From Poa pratensis (Eukaryota; Streptophyta; Magnoliopsida; Poales; Poaceae): a stretch of DNA of 64,000 bases. The notes under the pieces are model-generated. The model was not told where the DNA came from. It searched no databases and saw only the letters and a list, made by a program, of their open reading frames with translations. Each line of letters starts with the position of its first letter. The first letter of the stretch is position 1. Made by a program: the position numbers and the translations under genes. The stretch spans positions 22,574,292 to 22,638,291 of the forward strand of contig CAMZMU010000111.1 of assembly GCA_947311845.1 (NCBI GenBank), written 5' to 3'. This document shows, piece after piece, positions 1-12,609 of this stretch.

Positions 1-1
1 C

Positions 2-870
2 ACTAAATGGGTAGAAGCTATACCTACTAAAAGTGCTGATGGTGAGACCTCTTTAAAAATGCTTCAAGATGTCATTTTTCCTAGGTTTGGTGTACCTAGA
101 TATCTTATGACTGATGGAGGTTCTCATTTTATCCATGGTGGTTTTAGAAAACTCTTGCTAAATATGGTGTTAATCATAGAATTGCTTCAGCCTATCATCC
201 TCAAACTAGTGGACAAGTAGAATTGTCAAATAGGGAGATTAAATCTATCTTGCAAAAGACTGTTAATAAATCTAGAAAAAATTGGGCTAGTAAGTTAAAT
301 GATGCTTTATGGGCTTATAGAACTGCTTATAAGAACCCCATGGGCATGTCTCCTTATAAAATGGTTTATGGTAAAGCTTGTCACTTGCCTTTAGAATTAG
401 AACACAAAGCTTATTGGGCAGTGAGAGAACTTAATAGAGATTTTAAACTTGCCGGTGAGAAAAGGTTGTTGCACTTAAGTTCTTTAGATGAATGGAGAAG
501 TGAGGCTTATGAAAATGCTAGACTCTTTAAAGAAAAAGTTAAGAGATGGCATGATAGGAGAATTCTTAAAAGAGAATTTAATGTTGGTGAGAAAGTTCTA
601 TTGTATAGGTCTCGTCTCAGATTTTTTGCAGGAAAGTTACTCTCAAAATGGGAAGGACCATTTGTTATTGTGGAGGTGTATCGTTCAGGTGCAATAAAAA
701 TTGCTTCATTGAAAGATAACTCTACACAAGTGGTAAATGGTCAAAGACTCAAGCATTATATTTCTGGAGATTCTATTAATGAAGAGGTTGATACAATTAA
801 AGTGGTGACTCCGGAAACTTTCATTGAAGAACATTTTTCTGGGACTGCAGAATTCGATTCGAATAGGTAA
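2..870 (+). pseudogene. gypsy integrase, C-terminal part of pol, one frameshift
   Basis: The upstream frame (from base 2) reads an rve-type integrase core: TKWVEAIPT, then FPRFGVPRYLMTDGG, which includes the second catalytic Asp. The frame then shifts near base 150 and resumes as [14 protein letters not shown], containing the catalytic Glu region, followed by [12 protein letters not shown] and [11 protein letters not shown], standard gypsy integrase C-terminal blocks. The join needs one extra A in the run at 148-151 (four As seen, five expected). It ends with a short basic, chromatin-binding-like tail at a TAA. The frameshift makes this copy non-functional unless it is a sequence error. Confidence 0.88.
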
Positions 871-3418
871 CAGTTTCGGTAAGAAAAGTTTCGCGAATAA
901 CTTTCTAGAAGATATTTTCGTCGTTTTTATTAAATATGGAAAAATAAGAGACCGAACCGGATGGGAGACGGCACCCGTGGTGCCCAAACCATAGGTCGGC
1001 GCGGTGGGCCCCCAGCCGCGCCGCCTGGTGGTTTGAGCACCCCGGAGCTCGTCTCCGATCAGGTTTCCTCCTGTACCTTCCTTATGTTGTAAAACTTTTT
1101 GCTATATAACTCACCCGAACCCCCGAGGTTCGTATCTCGCCTTTTCATCGTGTTTCGTTTCGAGCTGTTTCTGTCCAGATATTGTTTTCAGATTTAGAAG
1201 CGCCATGGTCTCCAACAACAACAACAAGGGCAAGGAGCCTTTGGAAGACGAGACTCAAGACCCCAAGCTGAAGGAGGAAGTCAAGAGCAAAGATGAAAGC
1301 GTCATGAAGGAAGTAAAGGGGATGCCGTCAACAAAGGGAGAACAGCCTGCAGTCAGGAAGCCCACCTTTGTGGGATCGGTTAACGCTCAACGTGCTTTTT
1401 CTCATAACCTGCAGGGAGCAATACCACCTATTCCGGACTACAGCTCTTTTCCGGCAGGACGGAAGTACTTCGAGTTACAGATGAGTTCTGTGATCAATAC
1501 CGAGCCCTGCGGAGGGAGGTGGAAATACTCCAGGAAGAGAATATCAGACTCCGCCGAATGCTGGAACGGTTTCTTACTCCAATCCAAGTCATACCGCCAC
1601 CACCACCGAAGGAGTAATTCATCATAAGTATTGGCATCCCCTTGGTTTGTTCCAAGCTTGGGGGAGTGCCGCGGTATCACACATTATCTTTACCTTTTAC
1701 TTTTCCATAAAGTCATATCGTGAGTAGGGAAGTTATCTTATATGATGGTTTGCAATGTGGAAGTATCTCTCTTTTAGTTGGTTATCTATGTATCCCTTGG
1801 TGTGAGTTGCCGTTATGAAATATTAATGAGAAGTTTTATCATTTACTTTCTGCATACTTTATTTTAGCTTGCAATTCTCTTTCATATTGATAACCTTGTT
1901 GTTAGTATAGGGATCACTTTTTAGAGCACCAAGTTAATCTTTTTGGTTTTGGCAAACTTAGCATTGGTCAGTAGTAGACAATACTTTGAGACTTAAGTAG
2001 AAAGAGGGAGTGCATGCAAATATATTATTCCATGATCTTTCTTTCTTTGTGCTCATAAGCTTAGTATTCTTAAGTTAAACTATTTGTGCTTCTAAGGAAG
2101 ATTGCATGATTATTCTTATCACTTGTATAATTGTTTGTATCCCTCAACTCTTATGCTTGCTACATAACCTTGCTAGCCAAAGACCTGTATCGAGAGGGAA
2201 TGCTTCTCATACATCCAAACCTTGAGCCAAACCATTGCCATTCGAGTCCACCATAACTTCCTACTATATGGTATTTTGCGCCATTCCAAGTAAATACTTC
2301 ATGTGCTACCTTTAAATTATTCAAAACTTATTACTCCTAGTTTTGTGTCACTGTTTATTAGCTCATGAGGGTTCTGTAGAGTTTCTCTAGCACTTTTGTC
2401 AAACAGACTTTCACCAATGGACTAGTGGCATATACACCGCTTATCCAACAATTTGCAAAAAGAGCTGGCAAATGGGGTGCCCAGTCCCAATTAACTACAA
2501 CTTTCATTAATAATTCTCTTCACATGTTTTGCCCTGATTTATCAGTAAGCAACTTAATTTGCAAATAGACACTCCTCCATGGTATGTGAATGTTGGAAGG
2601 CACCCGAGGATTCGGTTAGCCATGGCTTGTGTAAGCAAAAGGTTGGGAGGAGTGTCAACTATAAAGAAACTAAAATACATGTGTAAACAAAAGAGAAGAG
2701 GGATGATCTACCTTGCTGGTAGAGATAACGTCCTTCATGGGAGCCGCTCTTGAAAGTCTGGTTGACAAGGGGTTAGTGTTCACTTTACTACGATTCGTTG
2801 ACAACGACATACATAGCTCAAACAACTATTTTCATACTCTCTATATGCTTTGCAAAACTTAAAAGCTCTAGCACATGATTTAATCCCTGCTTCCCTCTGC
2901 GAAGGGCCTATCTTTTACATTATTGTTGAGTCAGTAAACCCATTCCTCTCTATCTCAAGCAAGCATTTGAGTTGTTGAGATCCAATTAGTTATATGTGTT
3001 GATACTTCTAATCATATCTCTCATTTCCTTGTTTCGCACAATAGCTTTTATCCGAATGAATATAACTTTGAAAGTTATCAATGACTGTAAGGAGACTGTT
3101 ATGATTAAGGCATGTAAGTTCTGCTATATAAGCTCTGATATAAAGACTCTTCTCGAAAGATAAGTATGATCTGTTAATTGTTCTCTGACCAAGAGTTTAA
3201 GTTTGCCTTCACCAATCATGGTTCTCTTTATGCACTTCATCGTGGTTCCCTTTACTTATTTCAAGTTAGATTATATGAAGGGAAGTTGCTGTCTAGAATG
3301 ACTTGTGTATCAATGAATGTGATGCTTCTTGTCCGTATTTTATTTATCGACACTTTGCTCCATAAACTTGTGGTCATGTTTACTGAGCTCAGTTTTCGCT
3401 TGGGGACAAGCGAGGTCT
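871..3418 (+). other. gypsy 3' spacer, mostly non-coding
   Basis: About 2.5 kb between pol and the LTR. Apart from the ORF at 1205 it has only short broken frames. At 1653-1667 there is a second polypurine-like motif (CAAGCTTGGGGGAGT) closely resembling the true tract at 3419. Confidence 0.6.
1205..1627 (+). CDS. extra ORF of unknown function in the gypsy 3' spacer
   Basis: A 140-residue frame in sense orientation, between integrase and the 3' LTR. It starts with a Lys/Glu-rich, probably disordered stretch (MVSNNNNKGKEP), then a middle block with IPPIPDYSSFPAG. The last third (CGGRWKYSRKR onward) looks as if it has left the original frame. I do not recognise a family. Similar additional sense ORFs are common in large grass gypsy elements; whether this one is translated is unknown. 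Confidence 0.4.
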   Translation: MVSNNNNKGKEPLEDETQDPKLKEEVKSKDESVMKEVKGMPSTKGEQPAVRKPTFVGSVNAQRAFSHNLQGAIPPIPDYSSFPAGRKYFELQMSSVINTEPCGGRWKYSRKRISDSAECWNGFLLQSKSYRHHHRRSNSS

Positions 3419-3432
3419 AAGCTTGGGGGGGT
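3419..3432 (+). promoter_or_regulatory. polypurine tract of the gypsy element
   Basis: Sequence TAAGCTTGGGGGGG(T) lies directly before the LTR's TG. In reverse transcription this tract primes plus-strand synthesis. Confidence 0.8.
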
Positions 3433-4935
3433 TGATACGTCCATTTTGCATCACTATTTTATATCATAATTTACTGCTATTCATCGATATATTTCATATT
3501 TAGAAGTGTTACTTATGTTATTTTACCTATTTTGCATGTTTGATGAATAATGGAGAATTGGACACCGGAGTCAGGATTCTGCTGGAAAAAGCACCGTCGA
3601 GATGCACTATTTCTGAAGATCAATAAATCGAAGGAGACATATGGAAGTTCCTATTTTACCAGAAGATGGAGGAGGCCAAAAGGGGAGCTGAGATGGGCCA
3701 TGGTGGGCCCTCCTCACCCTTGGCGCGGTGGGGCCCCCTGCCGCGCCGAAGGTGGTTTGGGGGCCCTGGCCCACCTCAGCCGTCCCCCTTCGCGTACTTG
3801 ACCCCCTCGGAACCCTAACACAGGAGGAGGCCATCGAAATATTCCGCCGCCTCCACGAGGCGGAAAACACCAGAGAGCGAAAAGCTCCCCTGCAGGAAGA
3901 AATCTGCCGGGGGAAATTCCCTCCCGGAGGGGGAAATCGTCGCCATCATCACCGTCATCGAGCTGGACTTCATCGGGATCATCATCATCATCATCTCCAC
4001 CGCCAACACCATCATCACCGCCGCTGCACCCCGTCTCCGTATAACATCTAGGGCTGAATCTTGTCTATTTCATAGGGGAAACTCTCCCGGTGTTGATTAC
4101 TCTTGTTATTGATGCTATTGGGTGAAACCATTGGACTAAGGTTTATGTTCAGATTGTTATTCATCATCATATCACCTCTGATCATGTTCCGTATGATGTC
4201 TTGTGAGTAGTTCGTTTAGTTCTTGAGGACATGGGAGAAGTCTTGATGTTAGTAGTGAACTATGTTGAGTAATATTTAATGGTTTGATGCTTAAGTTGTG
4301 GTGTTATTCTTCTAGTGGTGTCATGTGAACGTCGACTACATGATACTTCACCTTTATGGGCCTAGGGGAATGCATTGTGTATTCGTTTGCCAATTGTGGG
4401 GTTGCCGGAGTGACAGAAACCTGAACACCCGTTGGTATATCGATGCATGAGGGATAGCAGGATCTCAAAGTTTAAGGCTGTGGTTAGTTTAACTTAATTA
4501 CTTTCTTGTATTTGCGGATGCTTGCAAGGGGTATAATCACAAGTATGTATTAGTCCTAGGAAGGGCGGTGCATTAGCATAGGTTCACCCACACAACACTT
4601 ATCAAAACAATGAAGATTAATCAACTATATGAAGCGAAAGCACTTGACAATATTCCCGTGTGTCCTCAAGAACGTTTGGTCATTATAAGTACAACAACCG
4701 GCTTGTCCTTTGCTGTAGAAAGGATTGGGCCACTCGCTGCAACTATTACTACTGCATTTTATTTACTTGTACTTTATTTATCTGTCATATCAAAAACTCC
4801 TAAAAACTTGTCTGTGAGCATTTACAGTGAATCCTTCATCAAAACCGCTTGTCAACACCTTCTGCTCCTCGTTGGGTTCGACACTCTTATTTATCGAAAG
4901 TACTACGATACACCCCCTATACTTGTGGGTTATCA
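3433..4935 (+). repeat. 3' LTR of the gypsy element (1503 bp)
   Basis: Starts TGATACGTCC immediately after the polypurine tract and ends CTTGTGGGTTATCA, so it has TG...CA ends. It contains a GC-rich block (3700-3800), a CAT/CAC-rich stretch (3940-4020) and a typical end region. Short frames inside it (for example 3728-4051 and 4610-5008) are not treated as genes. Confidence 0.9.
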
Positions 4936-5029
4936 GGCGGCGTGCCTTTGGTTCGTTCTAGTGCATGTATTTGTTTTAGGTGGTCCAGTGGCATTTTATT
5001 ACTTTTAGATTCCTTGTAGTGTTGATGAG

Positions 5030-5512
5030 TAGTATCAATAAACCATTGGACCTTTCGCAAAATCCTAATGGACAAAGGTAAATCTTGAAAATCATGTTCA
5101 TGTTCAAACTAATATTTATTTGTGATATCCCGAGTATCTAGTAAATAATACATTTGCTAATCAATAATCTCTCCTTGTCACGAGGTTGTGTGCCATCAGA
5201 AGGGGAGTTCCTTGTACAAGATGACTTTCGCCAAGGACTCACTTCTCTCACGACTATACTTAGTTTCACCATCAGCATCAATAGTTATCACTCAATCTTC
5301 TTGATGCGCCGGGTTATTTTTACTTGCTTCTCCTCGATCATAATATATTTATCTCTTGAACCCAATGATATCGATGTATATATTGATTATGGCATTAGTC
5401 ACAAAATCCATCCAATATCCTTCATACATCACATATGTAGCATCACTTCATATATAGTTTGATGAAAGCATTGGTCCATAGGAATTGACATTCATTACTA
5501 AACCACAATGTA
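5030..5512 (-). repeat. diverged relic of the LTR type found at 50287-51264
   Basis: Ends with ATTGGTCCATAGGAATTGAC, matching ATTAGTCCATAGGGATTGTC near 51200. Upstream blocks (CGCCAAGGACTCA, CAATCTTCTTGATGC) follow the same order as in 50540-50640. Strand is that of the LTR reading TGAAAGTGCATGG. No ends or target duplication survive. Confidence 0.6.
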
Positions 5513-5593
5513 TATTTTTGTTCTTATGACATTTATCCTCTAATCATTCTAATTTCTTGAAATAATTAGTTTAAAAATTATCATTAATTTTAA

Positions 5594-5632
5594 ATCACAC
5601 TTGCTCTCTCCGTTTCAAAATACTTGACTTCC
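5594..5632. repeat. fragment of a Stowaway-like MITE terminus
   Basis: CTCTCTCCGTTTCAAAATAC resembles the terminus of grass Stowaway (Tc1/mariner) MITEs, usually CTCCCTCCG. Only one end is recognisable, 350 bases before the RPL35A start. Confidence 0.4.
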
Positions 5633-5718
5633 ACCACTCCCCATTATCCCACTAACTGGAACTAGCCTGAGCTGGCCGGCTGGCCTGTCCTCGGCCTATC
5701 CAAACGAGTTGAATTAGC

Positions 5719-6544
<826 letters not shown>

Positions 6545-6546
6545 AG

Positions 6547-7692
6547 GTGCGGACCGAATTATTATTTGTTATTTATTTACCATCGAAATGTTAGTTCCTC
6601 AATGGCTGTTTCCAAGTGAACAAATGTATAGACGGAATTGCTAGTTATGCATGATTCATCTGGTCACACACTTATAAAATGTGTATACCCTGTCATTCTT
6701 CTGTCAAGCAAATTGCTTATAACTTGGAAATGTGGAAATGGGCACAACATGTGTGTACCTTAATTTTGTCTCCCATGGAAATCTACAAATTTAAGATATA
6801 TTTAGACCATTCTACTATGACAATCAACTGGCCCTGGAGCATGGTATTTCTAATCATACAAAAGGGCTGGGCATATTGACCTCACCTTACCATGTAGTTT
6901 AGTCGCTTTGAAGTATCTGCATGGTCTCTATGTAGCTATTTTCTAGCGTGTTGCGATGTTGCATGGCTCAGTCCCTTGCACTCCATTTTGTGCTGCTATT
7001 GCTCTGGATCTCTCGTATTCAGGGTATACCACATTTTATCAAGGAACTGTTTTGTCCAACCTTACTTTGCATTAGAGTCTGCCTCACAGCTAACATCAGT
7101 GACGTACCTCTCAATGTTGTCAAGCCTGGCACTGCCGTGAGTGCTGATGTAGAATGCCCTAACCCATATTTCTACTACCCCTTCCATATATTGGCACTCC
7201 AGGGCTCCATGCATGATGTGTAGTCAGCATCAAAACATTGCTTCCATGCCTGTAGGACGTCACCAATCGGGAAAAGGATGTCCTTCGTTATCCTTGGCAA
7301 GTATAATCTTCTTTGCCATGTCGATGAGTCAGTACAGTTATTAGAATTGAATTTTATAAGGACTTCACTGTTCTCATGTGGATCCAGTCTATGTTGGAGG
7401 GCTCTCTCCACAATTACCATGCACTCCAAATGCCAATGGTACTATCAAATATGCTTATTTTGCTTGATGAACAATGCCTTATATACACTGCAAATGAGAG
7501 AGGGATGATGGGACAGTAGAGATGTGGAATTACTGTGTGTTTTTACACCCTTCAAAATTTATATTGTGATTATTATTGTTTTTTTGCCATTTTTATTTTT
7601 ATTTTGTGTATAAATTGTGATTCATAATTCTTCATGTAATTCTTGATTTCTGTTTGAGCCACTGCTAATGTTATGTCCACAATCTAATGCAG
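6547..7692 (+). other. probable 3'-UTR intron of RPL35A
   Basis: The stop codon is followed by AG|GTGCGG, and the next strong acceptor is CTAATGCAG at 7692, followed by a typical 3' UTR to about 7960. The intron is inferred, not proven. A minus-strand frame at 7175-7429 resembles no family I know. No box C/D snoRNA was recognised inside it. Confidence 0.45.
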
Positions 7693-7970
7693 GTAATTTG
7701 GAAGCTCGAAGGATTTTGCTCATCTCTTAGGTTTTCATTTTGAGTCTTGTAAGATGGATTCAGGCTGGATTGGCAAGATGAACTGCTGTTTCCCTGAGAA
7801 GAACTGTAGTTTGTATGCCATCTGGAATGTGTGGAACACTCATTATATGATGTTATATGCAGTTGGAACTTTAAATAGTGTTTTGAGTTTTGCCTGCTTG
7901 CCTTACAACCGTCCTATCTGAATCTGAAATTACTTTGCTCTTGTAATTTGATATATTTATGTATGTGTAA
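7693..7970 (+). other. probable 3' UTR and poly(A) region of RPL35A
   Basis: T-rich sequence with TTTTGAGTCTTG and several near-consensus poly(A) signals; no ORF. It follows the inferred 3'-UTR intron. Confidence 0.4.
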
Positions 7971-8097
7971 TGATTGGAAGAGTTTAACTTCTTTAGCTGT
8001 GATTACCATCGTCGTGCAGAACAGATAACATGAAGAATTGTTGGACCAGGACAAAAATGCATGCCATAAACTATTAAAAATTTGAAAACAACAGTTT

Positions 8098-8335
8098 GTA
8101 GTACTTCCTCCGTCCTAGTTTGTAGGGCATAATCTCAAAACCAATTTGTCCCAAATGTCTGCACCTACTAGGCACAATTTCATTTAATTCCCTCTCACTT
8201 ATTGGTTGGTGTCTAGAAAGAAAAAAGAGTAAATTAAATGTTTTTGAAGGCTGATCAAGTAGAATAGTTTTGACCGAAGTGTGATTTTCCAAATATGTAT
8301 ACATATTTTTTAGTAAGAATCGTATATGGTTCACT
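8098..8335. repeat. degraded MITE-like repeat, one end recognisable
   Basis: TACTTCCTCCGTCCTAGTTT matches the terminus of grass Tc1/mariner-type MITEs. The inverted partner is not recognisable. It sits between RPL35A and LAP, about 270 bases before the LAP start. Confidence 0.45.
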
Positions 8336-8513
8336 GAACTTGAGTGGGAAGTTCACTTTCGCCACCTGCAATCTTTGGCGTTAGAATAACAACGACGGTA
8401 AACCTCGGGTGTCTTATGTCCAGAAGACTAGCCGGCGAAATATGGCGCGTCCCTTGTGACAGGGACGGTAACCGGAGTGGACGCATCACATATACATCCT
8501 TCACCTAACTCCT

Positions 8514-8640
8514 ATGGCATCGTCCGCGGCAGTACTCACTGCGTCTGCCGGCTTCGCCCGTCATTGCCGTTGTCCGGCACCGTCCCCCTCTACCGGCAGC
8601 GAGCTCCGATGGCACACACTGTCGCCGCGGTGGCGCCGCT
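8514..8640 (+). other. probable out-of-frame transit-peptide start of LAP
   Basis: From ATG 8514 the frame reads MASSAAVLTASAGF, rich in Ala/Ser/Arg like a plastid transit peptide, but stops before the splice donor at 8678. A one-base loss would move frame 8514 into frame 8609, the frame of the rest of the protein. A run of five Cs at about 8582-8587 is a candidate place. Confidence 0.4.
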
Positions 8641-11510
8641 AGGCTTCACCAAGCCCAACGCCGTGGAACCACTACAGGTATGTGCATGCTCTTGACGCTT
8701 GCCCGTGCTCTGAATTTGTTCACAGGAACTGGAGTGTCACCTCAGTCTCTGCTGGTGCAGGTCACCTTCGCCGCCATAGACGTCGGACCATCCGGCTGGA
8801 AGGGAGACGTGCTGACGGTCCTTGTCACGGAGAAGGATGTGCGCAGGAGCCCAACGGCGGCGGGCTCCTCCACGTTCGAGAACGCCGTCTTGAGGAGGCT
8901 GGACGGCCAACTGGGTGGCCTTCTGTCGGAGGCCTCGGCAGAAGAGGGTTTCGCCGGGAGATCCGGCCAGTCGGTGGCGCTCCGCGTCCAAGAGCAGGGC
9001 TTCAAGCGGCTGGCCCTGGTCGGTCTCGGCCGGGACTTCCCGTCCACGGCCGCAGCGTGCCAGAGCGTCGGTGAATCCGTCGCGTCGATCGCCAAGTCCG
9101 CCCGAGGCGCCACCGCTGCCGTCGTTCACACCTCCCCCAGTGGAATCCAGGAGGAGTTCAGGCCTATTGCCGCCGCAGCGATCGCTTCAGGTGCGTGTGC
9201 GTGTGCTGCCATTGTTTGTGCTTTGGTTTTTGATGGGTAGCTAAATAAACTGATAGTCTCTGTCCATTTCAACTGCAGGAACTGTGCTTGGATTGTATGA
9301 GGACAACAGATACAGATCTGAGTCCAAGAAGGTGCATCTCAATAAAGTTGATCTCATTGGGTTGGGGTATGGTCCTGAGGTGGACCGTAGACTTGAACTT
9401 GCCGGTTATGTTTCCTCGGGCGTGGTATTCGGAAAAGACCTTGTGAACTCACCTGCCAATGTCCTTACCCCTGGTTAGTACGCCGCTTAGCCGGACATTT
9501 ACATGTCCTTACCCCTGGACAATGGAAGCTTTATTGATCTTGAGGTAGCATCGAGTGATCGATGCAACCGCAAGAGTTCGTCCCCGGACTCTGCATACGA
9601 AAATGGACACAGCCAAATGATGTTCGTACGTATATTTCGACATTAATTCCATCGCAATCCTCTGGCTTTTCAGTTGTGCTTGCGGAGGAGGCGTCAAGGA
9701 TTGCTTCGACATACAGCGATGTGTTCACCGCCATGATATTAGATGCAGAGAAATGCAGAGAGCTGAAGATGGGCTCCTACTTGGCTGTTGCCGCAGCTTC
9801 TGCGAATCCTCCCCGCTTTATCCACTTGTGCTACAAACCTCCTGGCGGGAATATCAAGAGAAAGCTAGCTATTGTGGGCAAGGGCCTAACTTTCGACAGG
9901 TCTGCACAAAGTTCTGCATATTTTTTCTGATTTGTTGCAGTGAGGAATGATACTTGATGTAATATTGACATGTCATCTTCAGTATGCTTTGCCAACAATG
10001 GTAGCTCATAATGTGCAGAGCTCACTAACTGTTAGTTCTAACTCTTAAATTTACCAATTTGTTTGCAGCGGTGGATACAATATTAAGATAGGACCAATTT
10101 GCAGTATAGAACTGATGAAGTGGGACATGGGAGGCTCCGCAGCAGTATTTGGTGCAGCAAAAGCTTTGGGCCAAATCAAGCCTCCTGGAGTAGAGGTACT
10201 TCATTTTTCACAAGTACTTGTGTTTATAAGTAGCCTTGATGTTGGGGTGTACTATTTGCTAACTATTTCCAGTTCCACAGGTCCATTTTATTGTTGCTGC
10301 CTGTGAAAACATGATCAGTGGGACAGGCATGAGACCTGGTGACATTGTCACTGCTTCTAACGGCAAGACAATTGAGGTATGTTGCTTGTAATGCAATTGA
10401 TCGCAGAGGGCTAAAATCTGCAGGATCCCTGAAGCATAGTTGTTGTGTGATTCTAGTGCTTTATCTTCCTTGTTGGTTATGTAGTCTAAACAGGTCCTAT
10501 GAATTGCACTCATTATGTAAATATTTTCCTTTAGGTAGATAACACTGACGCCGAGGGGAGGCTTACACTTGCCGACGCTTTGGTGTATGCTTGTAAACAA
10601 GGTGTTGACAAGGTAGTGGATTGTTTCTTTAGATGACATTTTGTGTTCATATAGCTGCCAGATTTGTTCACTTTGATGGGGTTGCTGTATACAGATGTTG
10701 CAGGAGTCCTTACTTTGTATTCCTGTTGTAGCTGTCATTCTGATATTACTCACTTGTTCGAGCATCTTTGGATTTCTAACATAGATATACACTTGTGGTC
10801 TAAGCCTTAAGCACCGTGTCTTGCAATCTTGTTCGAGTTACTGAATTTTCTGTAACTACTTCATGCAGATTATAGATCTGGCAACGCTAACTGGCTACTG
10901 CCGTGTTGCACTTGGTCCTAGCATTGCCGGTAATTTTAACTAAACACTCTCATCTGCACCGTTCCCTGCCATCGATCTGCAATTTCAGCTTTCCCGGTTA
11001 TTCAGTTCTTTCATTGCTTTTGTATATTAATTATTAAATTAGGGATTCTCACACAAAGCGACGAACTCCACGAGGAAGTCGCGGCTGCATCAGAGGTATC
11101 AGGAGAGAAATTCTGGAGGCTGCCATTCGAAGAAAGCTACTGGGATTCGATGAAGTCCGGTGTCGCTGACATGCTCAACACCGGTGTTCCGCAGGGCGGC
11201 GTCATCGCCGCTGCACTATTCCTGAAGCAGGTATGTATACATACTATAGACTTACGTTATTTTGCTTAGTTGCTTACTTCCACTTTGAGTATCGGACGAG
11301 AGTTGAGCATTGTGCTGCCGCCACTTGGCGTTGAGCATCCAGCATGCTACAGAATTACTGACATTCCCCTTGTGCTTGCAGTTTGTCGATGAGAAGGTCC
11401 AGTGGATGCACATCGACATTGCTGGGCCGGTGTGGTGCCACAAGAAACGGTCGGCCACCGGATTCGGCGTCTCCACCATGGTAGAGTGGGTTCTCAAGAA
11501 CTCCTCGTGA
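8609..11510 (+). CDS. LAP: Leucine aminopeptidase (M17 family)
   Basis: Ten exons: 8609-8677, 8761-9190, 9279-9473, 9674-9899, 10069-10195, 10281-10376, 10535-10612, 10869-10929, 11043-11230, 11382-11510. All have GT-AG introns with consistent phase; 532 residues. M17 enzymes are hexameric two-metal exopeptidases that remove N-terminal residues. The metal ligands are all present: Lys301 and Asp306 in VGKGLTFD, Asp326 in MKWDMGG, and Asp386/Glu388 with catalytic Arg390 in NTDAEGR. The N-terminal regulatory domain covers roughly residues 24-220. [12 protein letters not shown] departs from the usual ATLTGACIIALG. Plant LAPs normally carry a plastid transit peptide. Here the longer N-terminus starts at ATG 8514 but in another frame, ending at TAG near 8639, so I chose ATG 8609, the first in-frame Met. 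A one-base loss between the two would explain this. Otherwise the product is cytosolic or uses another first exon. Confidence 0.92.
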
Positions 11511-12080
11511 CTAGACCCTTACCCGGTTCCCCGAAGACGATGACACGCAAGGGGAGAGGGTACGTTGTCTAGTGCCGGAGAAGAGGAATTCTACAAGTGT
11601 CCACGTTTCTGTATAGAGTGGGTTATAGAATAAGTGAATGCATCTTTGGCAAATGTTATTACAAGATTGTTGGCAGTGCAAGAATTTATGATCTTATAGT
11701 TTACAAATTGCGAAAGACTGGAGCATCTGTTTTCAGTGGCGAACACACAGCAAAGAACTGAACTCCTGATGTTAAGTTAGCCACACATCATTATTGTTCA
11801 AACAGTTTGCAGCTACTGTCTCCTTCAGTCCGTATTACCTAGTCTGCTTGCAGAATCAGAGGACTCGAATAGCTTTCTTTTGTGCAGATGAAATTCTCAT
11901 GATACATCTGCCCCCATTTGTAAGGAGTGTTCGTGTAAATAACATTAAGAGCTTTGGAGTTTTTGAAACATCCTATGTCCTGATATGAAGCGCTATACAG
12001 AGAGCTTCGGTCATACAGGAAGCAAAGAGATCTGGGACTGCCATCGTACCCACTAACACAAATATTTTGTTTTGATTTGG
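11511..12080. other. LAP 3' UTR and short intergenic interval
   Basis: No gene seen. The first 150 bases are LAP 3' UTR; the remainder separates LAP from the 3' end of the convergent U2 snRNA gene. Confidence 0.5.
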
Positions 12081-12277
12081 TTGGGGTGCGCCAGTCACCG
12101 GGCAGCAGTGCAACGCCCGGGCAACGCGTGAGGGACCCAGTGGCAAGCCACTGTGGTGGGCCCTCCCCCAGAAAAAATTAATTAATATCGTGTGGACACG
12201 AGGGTCCACATATCAGATATTAAACTGATAAGAACAGATACTACACTTGATCTTAGCCAAAAGGCCGAGAAAGGTAT
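12081..12277 (-). ncRNA. U2: U2 spliceosomal snRNA
   Basis: Read on the minus strand it starts ATACCTTTCTCGGCCTTTTG, the conserved U2 5' end. It includes the branch-point-pairing segment (GTGTAGTATCTG), the stem-loop II segment (TTAATATCTGATATG), a uridine-rich Sm-like site (AATTTTTTC) and the GC-rich stem-loops III and IV ending near GCGCACCCC. U2 pairs with the intron branch site in the spliceosome. The length (197) agrees with plant U2 at about 196. The 5' end is precise; the 3' end is estimated to within a few bases. I see no lesions in the conserved 5' half, so this looks like a functional copy. Confidence 0.95.
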
Positions 12278-12303
12278 GATTTGGAGAGCTGCCCTACGCC
12301 CTC

Positions 12304-12354
12304 TCTTATACACTCCTCGACCGCGCCTCCCCTCTCCCGGGAGCGAGGTGGGAC
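12304..12354 (-). promoter_or_regulatory. U2 snRNA promoter: USE and TATA
   Basis: On the minus strand GTCCCACCTCG (12344-12354) matches the plant upstream sequence element RTCCCACATCG at 10 of 11 positions, about 70 bases before the U2 start. TATAAG lies about 30 bases before the start. The roughly 34-base spacing between the two is that of RNA polymerase II-type plant snRNA genes. Confidence 0.8.
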
Positions 12355-12609
12355 TAAAACGAAGCATCCCTGCGCTTGGGCAAGCCAGGCAGACAGGCAG
12401 CTCTCGCGTTTGGGCTTCACCGATAATTTTGATAAGGCCCAGTTAGGAGAGCGTGGCCGCATGATTTGACGGCCCAGCAGACAATTGTCTCGGCCGTCTC
12501 GCCGCTCGCACCTCGGAGCCGTCGTCACTGTCCTGCTTTCCCTTCCCGCTTTGCCCGCCCCAAAAGGAAAAATCAAATAAGTTTCTCCAAAAATCACCAC
12601 CGAGCAGGC

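Larger units (their letters stand above)
1..4935 (+). mobile_element. Ty3/gypsy LTR retrotransposon, 5'-truncated by the window edge
   Basis: The visible order is integrase core and C-terminus (to 870), a long 3' spacer with an extra ORF, a polypurine tract and a complete 3' LTR. Integrase placed last in pol, close to the 3' end, is the gypsy order. The 5' LTR, gag, protease and reverse transcriptase lie outside the window. Five bases after the LTR are ggcgg; the matching target duplication cannot be tested here. The LTR start (TGATACGTCCATTTTGCATC) is of a type I associate with abundant Triticeae gypsy families; the family name is not assigned. Confidence 0.93.

Noticed and set aside
3550..4051. 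Frames with His-rich tails in the gypsy LTR
   Set aside because: They are translations of CAT/CAC repeats inside a non-coding LTR.
7175..7429. Minus-strand 84-codon frame in the RPL35A 3' region
   Set aside because: No recognisable family, and no neighbouring frame supports it.
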